A DNA stretch of 64,000 bases from Polydactylus sextarius (Eukaryota > Chordata > Actinopteri > Polynemidae), in NCBI GenBank assembly GCA_016801845.1, contig CM028912.1, positions 5,505,001 through 5,569,000 on the forward strand, read 5' to 3'. Both the position numbers and the translations under genes were made by a program. How positions within the stretch are numbered: position 1 is the stretch's first letter; each line of letters begins with the position of its first letter. Shown piece by piece: positions 48,895-60,613 of this stretch. The notes under the pieces are model-generated. The model was given only the letters and a program-made list of their open reading frames with translations. It made no database searches and was not told the origin of the DNA.

Positions 48895-51399
48895 GTAACT
48901 CTATTGCCACAATAGCTGTCTATGGGTATTATTGGGTAATATGTAAACCCTCCTGATAATCCCTACTATTGAGATGACTAGCATTTGATGTGTTCTTAAG
49001 TGACTGACAGACAATAGAAAAGTCCTTTAATTCCCAAATAGATGGTCTCTCTCAGCTGTCATTTTCATTTCATGAGAGCTTCGCATGGCACCTGCATGAC
49101 TCAGTTAAAACTAGTTTTAAGGAGCTTTCCTGCATTGCAGCACGGCAGGAGACCATGATTAATACAACAGTCCTCTTCCTTACTTCCTACCAACAAAACA
49201 GTAGGTAAGAAAATACAATTGTATATGTCTATGTTTATGTTGACAATGACAGTTAGAGGGACAAAAATAACTTGGTCACTCTCGTGTAGTGAAGACAGCT
49301 GCTTCATTTACATGGAGATGCGAGATCCAGCAAAGGTTCAGGTATGTTCAGCAACAACTCTCATTAGTACAATGCATCTACTCATCAACAGTTAGGGCAC
49401 TTACTAAGCTGCTGCATAGTAACAGTGAGATGTCAATCAAGCATAATCTACATTACACACACCTACACAGTCATCAGCAGAGGTCTAACCACCAAGAACA
49501 TACAAAATGTCTCTTTTTATACTTATTTTTATAATACAAGCTTTTATAATTACAAGCTTGTTGTACAACTTTTGTATAACAGCTTTTTGAGCTTTTTGTA
49601 CATAATGTTGACATGATTTAAAATGTATTATTAAAAAAGTGGTCCATTTGAATATAAGGGGGAAAAGAGTCTTTGAAATGTTAGAAATGGTAGGAGGCTG
49701 TACTGGTGCTGACTGATTCACCATCACTTCTACTGCTATGCTGAGAGCTACTGGACTAATGGTACCACTTTAAAAGAAATGGACTGAGATTTAATCCAGA
49801 GGAAGGTAGTAATACAATGTCAAGAAAAGGGAAGATAAGGAGAAAATGAACAATGCTAAGTGAACAAATTTTTGATGTAGGTTGACTACAAGTAATGGGC
49901 AGTTATTCTGATGTGTAAGGACTGCACTTAAAGAAAACTACATGTCGTTTATTAGATGCTGCAGCTGGTCAGCTGACATGGATTTTATTTTAAAGTCTGT
50001 AACTCTTGTGCTGTTTTCTGTATGTTAGACAGTGTGATAAGCTTTGTGCCAAATTTTGGTTATTAAAGAGACTTCTTTTGGTGCAATTTGAGTAAAGGAA
50101 TTAACATTATATCAATTGAAAAATATGAAATATGTCTATGATATGAGATAAGCTGAGAGGGATTCTATTACCCTCCATAGGTATTTTGCTGTTACATTAG
50201 CTGTATATCTGAACTATGTCTTGTTATGTTTGCTCTCTGATTTGTTTTTGCTCATTTTGCAAACAGTATCTCTCTCGTCGGTCAGACTCTTTCCAGATTC
50301 TGTAGTTGGTAGTAATGTTAATAGTGAGCTAAATTTCCTTACGATAGCATTAGGATGAGGACAACCTCACACAATTTCTTGTCTCAGTTGATCTGTCTAA
50401 AGGTTCAAATATCTAAAGATGGACTATAACACTGCTCCCTAGTGGTTCGGGGTTTAAACATAACAAAGTTCATTAAAAATCAACACATTATTACAAAACA
50501 TAATATCACAATTCTCAACTATATCAGTATTTTCTTACACCTCTTCACTGCAGCAAACAAAACAGTTTAATTCAATTTCAGTTGGACTTATGGGCCAAAT
50601 ATTTGTGCAGCTGTAGATGAGAATAAATTTTATTCTCCACAATATAAAAGTATTTATCTTATTTTTTGGATATATGAAATATCAGTCATCTGTGTTCAAA
50701 ATCAACTAATCAATTACTGAAATAATCTTGAGGAGTAGCATTTAGAGTGGGTCTGTTTGTTGGTTTCTTGTTGCTGTGGAAACAATGAACATTTTTTCTG
50801 CTCTGCTACAGTCTTGTTGCTAGTATTTTCAGGATTTAGGATTACTTACTAGTAAATATGACCATTACTTACTCGTAAAATATTCCAAATGTTAGTGTAA
50901 ATATGTTCTGTGTATTTTCCCTTACATCCACTTTTTTATCCAGGGTTCCTTGATAATTGCATGATAACATTTAACTGTCCTGATTTCCATATCTCTCATT
51001 ACATCAGTCACCTCTGTTAACCATAAATACATAACTTAATTTCTCTATTTCTCTACATCATAGTGTCCAACCCTGCCTTTGCTCTTTTCTGAACTGCAGC
51101 AGGGAAAGTGTTTGAACTTGCCTCACACTGAATCATTTAATTTGCACGGACATTTAATATGAATGAAATTTGAAATGAGACTTTATTTTTTTTTCTATTA
51201 ACTCTCTCATGAGGCAGGGGCAGCAGCAGTATGCGGGACCCACTATGTTGGGGGCTTCCAGTTTGAAGCTACTCCACCCCACCCACCCTATTTCTTCCTC
51301 TTCCAACAAGTGAATACATCCTTTCCCCCCCTTCCTGTTCAACGCTGACGCTTTGAGTTGAGTTATAGATGTCTGCTGGAATCCCCCTCCCCTCCTTCA

Positions 51400-51500
51400 T
51401 CCATTTCTCTGTTAAATCGATAAAAAAATGACAGAGTGCAGGTGCAGCCGCGGCGTGTGTTGGAGCCAGCAGGGGGACTGTGTGTGGTGCACTAGGACCA
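51400..51500 (+). promoter_or_regulatory. Candidate core promoter
   Basis: A TATA-like ATAAAAAAA is at 51420-51428. It is followed within about 15-35 bases by the start of CpG-rich sequence (GCAGCCGCGGCG, 51442-51453). C-rich and pyrimidine-rich sequence precedes it. This is the sharpest composition change in the window and the most promoter-like place. A plus-strand transcript would begin near 51450-51460. This is inferred from sequence pattern only. Confidence 0.4.
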
Positions 51501-52112
51501 GGGAGAAATCCTTCTAGTCGTGTGCATTGCAACTACAGAGCGGAGCTGTGGAGGAAACCCCCCATCGGATCTGGCCATTATATCCATACATTTCTTTTTT
51601 CCATCTCCACCGCGACGCGGCTGAGTGCAGAGGATCGCACCAACCAGTGCGTCTGTGATGGTCAAGCCCCCCAAGAGAGGATAAGTAATTAAGCTCGTTT
51701 TGCGCAAAAGTCAGCTGTCAGAATTTTTAGGGGGAGATGACCACTTCACAGCTTCGCCCCCATTCGTTTTTGATGTATATTTTTCATTGGTTGTTGTAGT
51801 GTTGTTGTGTTGTTTTTTTTCTCCATTCCTATCCATCATCGTTTTATTTCAGGCGCGTAAAGTCACATCTGCGTAGGAGAGCGCTTGGCGCACTTCTTTC
51901 CACCAAAAGACAGAGACAGAGATCTCCATTATTCTGTTTGGATTTAAACCGGACGATTGGCTGAATGGGTGACCTCGCTGAAACACAGACTATCACTGGC
52001 TTGCACCCATTTTATGGAAACGTGTTTTCTCTATTGACTTGGAGTTGTGATGTCCAAAGCCTTCCCCACTGACTGACAAACGGCGTTGTACCATTTTGGA
52101 ATCGAGTTGAAG
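51455..52112 (+). other. Candidate untranslated first exon
   Basis: The CpG-containing sequence has several ATGs, each leading only to a short frame: MVKPPKRG at about 51658-51684, MTTSQLRP... at about 51738, and a 35-codon frame at 51965-52072. Mini-ORFs like these are typical of long 5' UTRs of vertebrate neural or developmental genes. A donor-like TTGAAG/GTAGGCC ends the block at 52112. Other donor-like sites exist, for example GATAA/GTAATT at about 51684. The gene is not identified. No coding exon follows that I can recognise in the remaining 12 kb, so the coding exons would lie beyond 64 kb after a long first intron. Confidence 0.35.
51965..52072 (+). CDS. Upstream-ORF-type frame of 35 codons
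   Basis: An ATG at 51965 opens 35 codons (MGDLAETQTITGLHPFYG...) and closes at TGA 52070-52072, about 40 bases before the donor-like site. It is the longest mini-ORF in the candidate first exon. If the exon is real, this would act as an upstream ORF limiting translation of the main protein. The peptide itself is not recognised. Confidence 0.2.
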   Translation: MGDLAETQTITGLHPFYGNVFSLLTWSCDVQSLPH

Positions 52113-52349
52113 GTAGGCCAGTTTTCCTCTTGGCTTTTTCCGACCTAAAACGGTGTATTTAACCCCCAGATCATTGGATAAAGTTCGCAGACCTCGATTT
52201 AAACTGGTTCTTCTCTTATTGCGGCAATGGATTGATCGTCTGTGACTCTGGGTTTCTCTCGGACAGTTACAGCAGTTATTCTAGAAAAAAGAAAGACACG
52301 GTAGAAAATGCTTTAAGGAGAAGAAGTTCAGCACTGGCTACTGTTGCAG

Positions 52350-53610
52350 CAGAGAGATGAGATCCAATATAGATCATTTCAGGCTTCAAACGTTGAAAAT
52401 AAACGGTAAAATAACCAAGTCTGGACTGTATATGTGGCAGCGTGAGATAATCTCAGTGTCTAGCTTTTTTTTCAGTACCGAGTGTCTTTATTTTAAATAT
52501 TTGGCTCGCGTTGTGTTTGCTCATGAGCTCAGTCATGGAGATGCCAGAGAAGCCCTCTGCAGTGCAGACTCACACACCGGCCCGCCGGGCTCACTGGAGC
52601 TCACTAAGGAGAGGATTTAGCCTAGATAAAGGTGTAAAAGGAAGCGGCAGCTTTGCCTGAAGACAAGTCTACGAGTGAGCTTCATTATGCGCACAATCCG
52701 GCCTTTATACGTCGGACAAGAAAGATGCTGCTGCTGATACTCAGGCAACGATTTCGTAACCAAATAATAAACCCAAGTTTATTTCTTTAATGGTTGCGCC
52801 ATAAATATAACTTGCCTGTGTGCGTGCGCGTGTGCACTCACAGTCATCGAGTTTGAAATGATTGCGTGTGTGTGAGAGAGAGAGGGAGAATGAGAAAGAG
52901 AGGGAGAGAGTGCGTCACTGTACTTACAGAGTTTAAATTGGACAAGAGAGATGCCAAAAAGAAAAAAAGCAAAGAAAAAGAAAAAAAAACTCGTACGCAC
53001 GTTGCCTGTTTTTTATGGCACAGAAAACGCTTATCCCGTATTATCACGGCCATTTAAAGCGGAGTGACAGTCCTATGCTTCATCAGCGTGCATTCTAACA
53101 GGCACCGAGTCTTTTCGTTCTCTACCTACTGTACGAGTTTTCCCGTGGGGACAAACAGCGCCGGTCCCTTGGGTGGAACCGCGCGAATGCCGACGCATGA
53201 CGCAGGTGTCTGAGCGATGATTGATGATGATCCTATTTCTGGGTTTGCTTCTGGATCACTTTGAGTGGTTTTCTTTTTGGTGGAAACCCTCAGGAATTAT
53301 GTTATGATTCTTAAAAAAAAAAACGAGTTTGCACGACCCAAAGAAAAGTGGCTTTGAAGAGAGACTGTTGGTGGTCTGTCGGTCAGTCTGGAGCATGTGC
53401 TGTATGTGAGCGCACGCTCGTGCCAAGATCGTCTCTCTCTCTCTCCTTCTCTCTCACGCACATAACAAAAGAGGGTATTTATTTTGCTTAAACCTCAATT
53501 AAACTCAGTTAATGTTGTGTCGCTGGTTGCTCACTTGACTGCACCAAAACTTGAGTCTACTTACTGTCAATCAGAGCACATCGTGTGTATTTTTTTTTCT
53601 TTTACTTTGT
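52350..53610 (+). other. CpG-containing downstream promoter or enhancer region
   Basis: CpG steps remain dense here, for example CGGCCCGCCGGGC near 52580-52592 and ACCGCGCGAATGCCGACGC near 53178-53197. Simple runs break the region up: purine-rich sequence at 52875-52912, and A-rich sequence at 52956-52989 and 53311-53322. An 87-codon plus-strand frame (52357-52620) is unrecognised. A very short frame at about 53229, MILFLGLLLDHF, looks signal-like but stops after 26 codons. This could be a second alternative promoter or regulatory sequence in the first intron. Confidence 0.3.
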
Positions 53611-53613
53611 CAG

Positions 53614-53668
53614 CTGACCTATATCTATTTTGCGCTGGCAGAGACTGCGTGCCAGAGGCCGTTTGGAG
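53614..53668 (+). other. Possible 55-bp internal exon
   Basis: A T-rich acceptor (TTTTCTTTTACTTTGTCAG ending 53613) and a strong donor (GGAG/GTGAGCC, GT at 53669-53670) bracket 55 bases that are open in two frames. Neither peptide (LTYIYFALAETACQRPFG or DLYLFCAGRDCVPEAVW) is recognised. The splice sites look good but could be chance. It follows the candidate first exon by about 1.5 kb on the same strand. Confidence 0.25.
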
Positions 53669-56600
53669 GTGAGCCACATCGTCACTTCGCGTTTGTTAAC
53701 CGATAGAAAGTCATGAAAGAAAAATGTCTCCACGTCAGTATGGATTTTCGGTGTAAATTTTATGAGCGCAGAAGAGCCTCGCGTTAATGAATTCGTAAAG
53801 TCACTTGTGTGTGATGTTACAACGTGAAGCAGATAAAAGTGGCAGGCCGTGGCTGCTGCCAGCAGCACCTCCTCATAGGGGGAAGATGACAGGAACTGTC
53901 TGTGGTGCTGAAACAGACAGCTCCTTTGTTCAACTCTGAGCTGATTTTGTAAGTTGAAATGTTCAGCGGCTGCGCTCCCTCTTACTATTTTATGTTTCAA
54001 TATTTGAGCAGCCGCATGCACGTATGCATTTCTGAGCATGTCGCAAGTAAACATAGGGAAGCAGTGTAGGGAAGTCCTTAATAATGAGCTCCATTACCTT
54101 ACTCATCATTTTACATTGTTTCACTTCGTGTCATATATACGGCACCCTGTGTTTTAATTAATGCACAACACACAGAGATGTTAAAGTCCATTAGATCATT
54201 ATGAAGTGATGCTGGAGGCAAACAGAACTGTAATATCTTCAGGATCCGTTATGTTTGTCAATGGTGCTCAATTATATAATATTTAACTGAAAGAAAAAAT
54301 GTCATTCATGATAATAATTAGTGCAAATTCAATCATAGAATACGCTTTAGTTTTTGTCCTGGTTGCATCTTAACTGTACATAACATATATAAGTCGTCTG
54401 AAGACAGCTTTAGACCTTTGCCAGTATTCAATTCTTTCTTAGAACATGACATTTATCATATTCACTAGAGCTTCATGATAAATTGCAATAATTATATTCA
54501 CTAAAAACATTTCTCCTGCTGCAGTTACTTTTCCTGTTCCAAAGGGTTAACTCTTCTTAAGTTTTAATAATTTATAGGGTGCATGTCATGCCTGTTATAA
54601 ACATAGTTGTTTAGCATTTTGCAGCCCAGGTGAAAATCAATTTAACCCTACTCGGTGCCTGATAATTGACTGTATTGCTTTTGTGTGATTGCAATTGTAC
54701 CAATATTTGCAACACTGCACATGGAACCTGGACCAGGTTTACTAAGTGTCCCAGTGTCCCATGGGACCACAACAGAGTGATTTGTTTGCGTGTTAATGGT
54801 CATCTAGTAAGAATGAAGAGCTGGAAGAGTCTTTCTGGTCCTTCTCGGACCGATCCCATGTTGGTGATGAATGATGTGTGTGTGTTTTCCCTTAACGTTG
54901 ATTGAATTAGGCCACCCTGCAGACCCATTGCTTTCCCGAGGAGCACTCGAAGGCGGTCCTGCAGTGAAGTGTATCAATAAGCGGGTGGATGGAGTGTAAG
55001 TGGTAGAGTTGCCGTGGGCAGACAGCCGGTGATGAGGAGGGGGAACATGCTCAGGGAGAGTCGCACTGATCACACAGCAGATTGGAGCCCTTGGTGCTAG
55101 CGTCTGTCGGTCCCTGCAGCGGGGGGAGGGAGGGATAGAGCCACACAAAGCTGACCCAGAACCACACACTGGGCCAAGTTCAGTTCAGCCTCGTTACTGA
55201 ATTCAGCTCAGCTTAGCTGTTTCTCTTTGCTTTATCAGGGTCTTTTCACTCCATCCTGGGTCACAAGCTCTTGCTGTTGAGTTATTTGGTGATCTCAGTG
55301 GAGCTGTGATCAGGTGACAGACGTGGTTGTTGCAGAACAAAGCATCTAGCGAGCTCTGTGTTTTGATGGCTTTGTTTTGAAGGCTGTTTGCTTTGACGTG
55401 TACCCCCATGAGGCCACTGGCAGCTGAGCTCCCACTGTGGCAGATTGATATTTGTAATTTAAGGGAAGCTGTCACACAGCATCCTCCAGATGGAGAGTGG
55501 CACGCAGTCAATTAAACACGGTTTGTTTAGAAATAATCATTTTGATGTGGGAGCTGAGGATTCATTTGAGGCATATTGGCTCAAAGGTTCAAAATGTTCA
55601 ATTATTCACAGAGGCACACGATCGCATAATAATAACACAGATGTAGAATACAGAGTAGTGTCAGGGAGTGAGGTCTTTTAGCCTTTCTGTCATTGGATAA
55701 AGCCCTTCAGAGCACAGCAGAGAGGACAGGTCAGTGATTTGTGTCTCGGTTGCAAAAAAAGGATGAGGATGGTTTGTGGTTGAGAGCTAATTCATTAATT
55801 CACTCAGTAGTAAACACGCACACTCACACATCCGCTCACATACATATTGTTTTCATCACTGAACTACTGGATTGATATTTGAAGGAGGGTCATTTTTTAA
55901 AAGACCATCTCCTCCTTGTCACATTGATTGACAATAAAAGAACAATAAACAGCACAGAGGGAATGCTACTTGATTAACTGCCCTTCAAAAGAATCAAACA
56001 TATGCAATAAATCAGGGTTCCATCTCACAAATTAGGACGATGGCATTTAGATACAGGTTTGAAGACCTTTATGCTTGAACTCTTAAAGGCGTTTGTGCTC
56101 GTACAGCTGTATAAATGATAGTTAAATCCTCTGATTGCACAGAGGTTAAGGGCAGAGGTCCCCAATTATATTAACACATGCTGGATACACACGTGTATGC
56201 TTTTTTTTTCATGTTCTCCTTACATCCTTTGTAAAATGCTTGTTTACTTGTTTTAGCTAGCTTATCACAATAGTATTAGTTCTGCAGCACAGATCAAGTA
56301 TGAAGTGGGTGACGATTGACTAATAATCTCAAGCACTAATGGTTTATTTCAGTCAAAGAATGTATCCTGTTGTGTTGTCTTATTCATACTTTTGGTCAAT
56401 TTCCTTTCAGCATGAAAGCAAATGCTCTGTGGCTTAGTATCAGTCTGTAGATCAGTGGTTGGGAACCACGGACTAATGGCACAGCAGTGACTTTCAAGAT
56501 CCAGGTAGAGATTTGGACATATTATGTCTTAGATTAGTTTTGACCCAGTCGTAATGAAGAGAGATCGTTAACTGGCAGTGCTTCTATCAGAACCTGATGA

Positions 56601-57965
56601 GGACCTTTTAATTTGTGATTGACTGCATTTTCAGGCTAACTTTCGTTTGATTTACTTGCTCTATTATCAGTCTTAACACACATGAATTAGGGCCAAGTCT
56701 CTGCAACAACCAGCTCACCTGAAATACCAGCTATACCAGCCACTTTTTTATCACAAACTACAGCTACGGGAAATAAAGTGAACATCTGAAGGCATGGTGA
56801 TGTCTAGACTTCGAAAGTGAAGGCAGGACACCAAAGGATACCTGACAATAGATGCTTGAGTTCACCTCCAGTGGTATCTCACTGATAACCTCTCTGACAC
56901 TATTGCTGTCTCAGCACACAGCGGAGCTCCCTCTTCACAGATACTCTCCTTAGTCTTTCTTTTGTGCTCTAACTTCTGTCTCTGTGCCTGTGCAAAGTTT
57001 TCACTTTGAGCACTTTCTGAGAAAACTTCACTCCTCTCTTTAACTTTACCTTGACAGCTGTTGATGTGGTAAACAAAACAAAGTCAGGGCTGTCAGAGTC
57101 ATTTTCATGTGCATGGGCTTTTAATTCAGTCACTTAAAATAGTAACCTGTCAGCATTTACAGTAGCCAGAATAAAGTGGTGTTGATTTTTTTCTCTCTTG
57201 AAATCACTTTATTTGCCAGGTGAAACTCTTCCTGTATGATTAGACATTTATGCAAAGATTACAGTGAAGGACGGAGCCAGACAATGAAGTGAAAAATAGA
57301 GGAAAGCAGATAGAGGTTAAAGAAAGGTGGGGGAAAAAGCGGATGGTTTAGGCAGAACGTAGAGAAGGAAAATGTAGAGATGACACGATTAGAAAAATAG
57401 AATAAATTGAAAAATAGGTGCTCAAACTTGTTTTTATTTGCTATACAGCTACGGCTTTTATTTGTTCCACTGGCCTTTAATCTGTCTTTTCAAAACAAAA
57501 GTGAGCAAGAGACTCAAAAGGGCAATTTCACAAAGGGACTGGTAAGAGCAGATGTTATACATTTGAGGGGAATCCTCTATTAAAATTGGGCCGTGAAATT
57601 GATTGTAAATTGCATGTAAGTAGTTCACTTAATTGTGGTGGCTGCTCCGCTTTTTATTATTGCTATGTTTGATCACAAATCATTGTTCCTAAATGAGACT
57701 GTCTTTCTAAGACTCATAATAAAAAATACCAAAATTGATTTTTCCTCTTAACTTTATCTTTGGATGCAGCAACCTCTGGTTTTATTTTCCAAATGATGAC
57801 TTTTTGTGGCATTTTGTGACTTTTTGTGATGATTATTGTTTGTCTTGTGGAAGCAGCTTAATAAAACCTCTTCTGGAAGATGTTGGGTTGAATTCATGGG
57901 TAACCAAAATGTATGTCTGACAAAACAGCACACTGCTTGGACTCTGTTTACTACAAATAGTGAAC
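53669..57965. other. Non-coding stretch, GC-richer at 54.9-55.2 kb
   Basis: No recognisable gene. The 150-codon minus-strand frame (53602-54054) and the 121-codon minus-strand frame (54804-55169) have no known domain. A candidate conserved element lies at about 55470-55650. CAGTGGTTGGGAACCACGG at 56453-56471 recalls the end of a hAT-type element, but no partner end was found. Confidence 0.5.
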
Positions 57966-57974
57966 ATTGTTAAC

Positions 57975-58612
57975 TCCTCCATCTCCTGCCAGCTACTTAC
58001 CCAAGTTCAGGTCACGGTTGCAGCAGGCCAAGCAAGGTAGTCCAGATGTCCCTGTCCTCCAGGATGATCCTGTGGTATTCCTAGACCAGATGAGATATAT
58101 AATTTCTCCATGTCCTGGGTCCGTCCAAGTGGACATGTCAGGAAAAACTTCCAATAGAAGATGCCAAAGATGCCTCCTCGTCAGATGCCCAAACCGCTAC
58201 ATCTGGCTCCTTTCAACACGAATCAGCAGCATCTCTCCGAGCTCCCTCCAGATGTTTGAGCTCCTCAGTCGATCTCTAAAGCTGAGCCCGATGTCCCTGT
58301 GGAGGAAACTTGATCTTCTGGTTGCTGCCCAAAGCTCATGTCCATAATTGACATTTTGAACATAGATCAACTGGTAAATTGGCAGCTTTGCATTTCAGCT
58401 CAGCTCAGTCTTCACCACAAGGGTCTGGGACAGCATCTGCCTTACTGATGACACTGCACCTATCCACTCATCAGTCTCCTTGTCCACACTACCCTCACTT
58501 GTCAACAAGACTTTGAGATATTTAAACTCCCTTACTGGAAGCAGCAGCTCATCCTCAACCTGATGGAGACAATCCACACCTTTCCAGTGGAAGACCCAGA
58601 ACTCTAATGTAT
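57975..58612 (-). mobile_element. LINE relic, 3' part of reverse transcriptase ORF and tail
   Basis: On the minus strand, reading from 58612 down, the frame encodes GVDCLHQVEDELLL, then EFKYLKVLLTSEGSVDKE and GAVSSVRQMLSQTLVVKTELS (to about 58395). This is the well-known C-terminal part of a fish LINE that usually reads EFKYLGVLFTSEGRMEREID, then VVKRELS. The rest survives as nucleotide similarity to 57985, with plus-strand landmarks CCAAAGCTCATGTCCAT, ATGCCCAAACCGCTAC and CTACTTACCCAAGTTCAGGT. The 3' end shows a decayed GATGGA-type tail. Several stops make it a fossil. Clade not assigned. Confidence 0.85.
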
Positions 58613-60186
58613 TTTTTTTTTTTTGATCACTAGTTCCAGTTACCTAAACTTAACCAAACCTTTATCATAAAGATGGTAGTGTTCAAGTTGCAGCTCCCAG
58701 ACTCTCTCAGCTGCTATAGCATTAATGAAAATGACAACTAAGCCAGTTAGGAGGGAGAAAAAATCCCCATTCTGGACAATATTAATTATACCTCACATGA
58801 CCGTGCGTGGTAAGGGAAGAAGCTTGAATAGACCTTTCTTCTGGCCTTACTCTTATTAGGTCTGTCTCTCACAGTTTCCATACTGCCATTGGCCTTGTCA
58901 TAAAATAGGGAGGCGAGACCACACCAGCAGTAATAGAATCATTGTCTCAGCTGTCACTTCACATTGGTTCTGTGAAAATCTTGCCAATGTCCCATGGGCA
59001 AACGTGCAAGAAATGAGATACGAATAGTCCCAACACATGTGCCCATTCAGTACTCAGAAATGGAAAGACTGCAGTAACATGTAACATAGAGGAATGCAGT
59101 CTGTCTTTGTGACACGCAAACACACATGGACACACATGTAGATACAAGATTAGTCTTGGATAATTCCCTTGTCTTACAGGATGAAATTGAAATTTAAGGT
59201 GTAATTCAATCATTCTCTTCTTTTCTAGAATTGGTGTCTAAAGTGAGTTGCTGTTGTAGCATTCCTCTGAGATGTAGATACTGAAAATCTCTGAGCTGGC
59301 TCTTGTAAGAAAGTTGTCAGAATTTCAAAGATCAGATTTGCTCACAACAGTGAAATTGTAAGCTGTGATTTTAGAGAGGAGTGACTTTATTTCAGTTTTC
59401 TGTTGCTTGGCTCACCAACTTGTCTTTGAAATCCATTTAGATGGCCTCAGCTTTGAGATATAAAAGAAGAAGAAGACAAAAGCACAGATGAGGTCATGCA
59501 AGAATTGGCAAGGGAGAGAGGACGAGAGAGACAAAAGAAAATCAGTGAGAGGAACAGAGAGAATGAGAGGTATTTCTACTGTTTCCTAAAGCTAAAACAC
59601 CCTGGCCTGTTATTTTGTCAGCTGCAGTGGTCTGTGTTATGGTGCAATGAGTCTCCGGGGAGCGGGGACTGCGATAAATATTGTACTGGTGGAACAGCCG
59701 TCTCTGATGTCGACTCACATTGTGCTCAGGATGATGGCTATTAGTGCCATTGGTCAGTAATGAGCGGTTACGAGTCTAAGCCAAAATGTTAAATCTTAAA
59801 CATCCATCCCCTTGAGTTTTGGAAGGAGCATGCATACAGCAGCAACAAGAGCAGTAGACATAACAGATGCAATCTGAAAGTCTGGGATGTAGAGAGTTCA
59901 TAATAAACAAGCTTGAATGTGGTAAAGTGCTTTTTTAGTGTGTAAAATGGTGGATCTTTACAAGAAGACAGTGAAGAGTCTCAGTTTAAAGCTGTGACTT
60001 TGCAGTGTGTTTGACGAAGGTCAGTGACATCTATGTGTCTGTTCATCTTGCATATGTTTGTGTGTGTGTGTGTGGGTCTGTCTGTCTATATGCCTGTGCA
60101 CACTGATCTCACACAGGCCCAGTCAGTCCTGTTCTTGGCTCCAGCAGTTATCTGGCACTTCTCCTAGTCCTGCAGACCCTGCCATG

Positions 60187-60203
60187 CCCCCCCACCCCCA
60201 CCC
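60187..60203 (-). other. G-quadruplex-capable tract
   Basis: The plus strand reads CCCCCCCACCCCCACCC, so the minus strand has G-runs of 3, 5 and 7 separated by single T. The 7-run can supply two G-triplets, which satisfies the four-run G3 rule. The sequence is directly visible; folding is inferred. Confidence 0.5.
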
Positions 60204-60570
60204 TGCTCTCTCCTGCTGCCTCTTCTCCTCCTCCCTCTTCCAATCCGTCTTTTGTCCCTCCATCCACACACCAGTGCAGATCAGGCTGCCCGGGCCTTGC
60301 AGGGTGTCAGAGGAAAAAAAAGAGAGAGAGAAAGCGAGCTGACTGGACTTTCACCCTGGTTCTCCTGGTATTCCTTCTCATTTTTGGCTCTCTTTGTAAC
60401 ACTTTGCTATCATATGACAGTAATATGGTAGTATTATGTCCCCAATTATAATATGCCACACAAAAGATGCTGAACACAAGCCCTATGAAGAGCTGAGGCT
60501 ATTCACAGGCCAGGATAGCAATTGACAAAGCCCTTTTCACATTTCTTAGACAAAACCTTGGATATCCTTA

Positions 60571-60613
60571 CAACACACACACACATTCACGTACACACAA
60601 ACACACACACACA
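60571..60613. repeat. Imperfect (CA)n repeat
   Basis: Interrupted CA units with ATTCACGTACAC and similar breaks. Confidence 0.85.

Larger units (their letters stand above)
45498..51400. other. Non-coding stretch
   Basis: No recognisable gene. An A-run is at 48356-48378 and a T-run at 48871-48894. A GT repeat lies at about 48781-48796, and a nested inverted repeat at 48703-48732 is listed separately. Frames of 60-95 codons occur but none has a domain. Confidence 0.5.

Noticed and set aside
50560..50620. Possible L2-type LINE 3' end (TTTAATTCAATTTCAG)
   Set aside because: The match stops after a few bases and lacks the GCGCCAAAT-type segment expected next to it.
53602..54054. 150-codon minus-strand frame
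   Set aside because: No recognisable domain. It overlaps the plus-strand splice candidate and CpG-rich sequence, where stops are fewer by composition.
57967..58347. 126-codon plus-strand frame
   Set aside because: It is the antisense of the minus-strand LINE relic, whose known protein and nucleotide landmarks run the other way.
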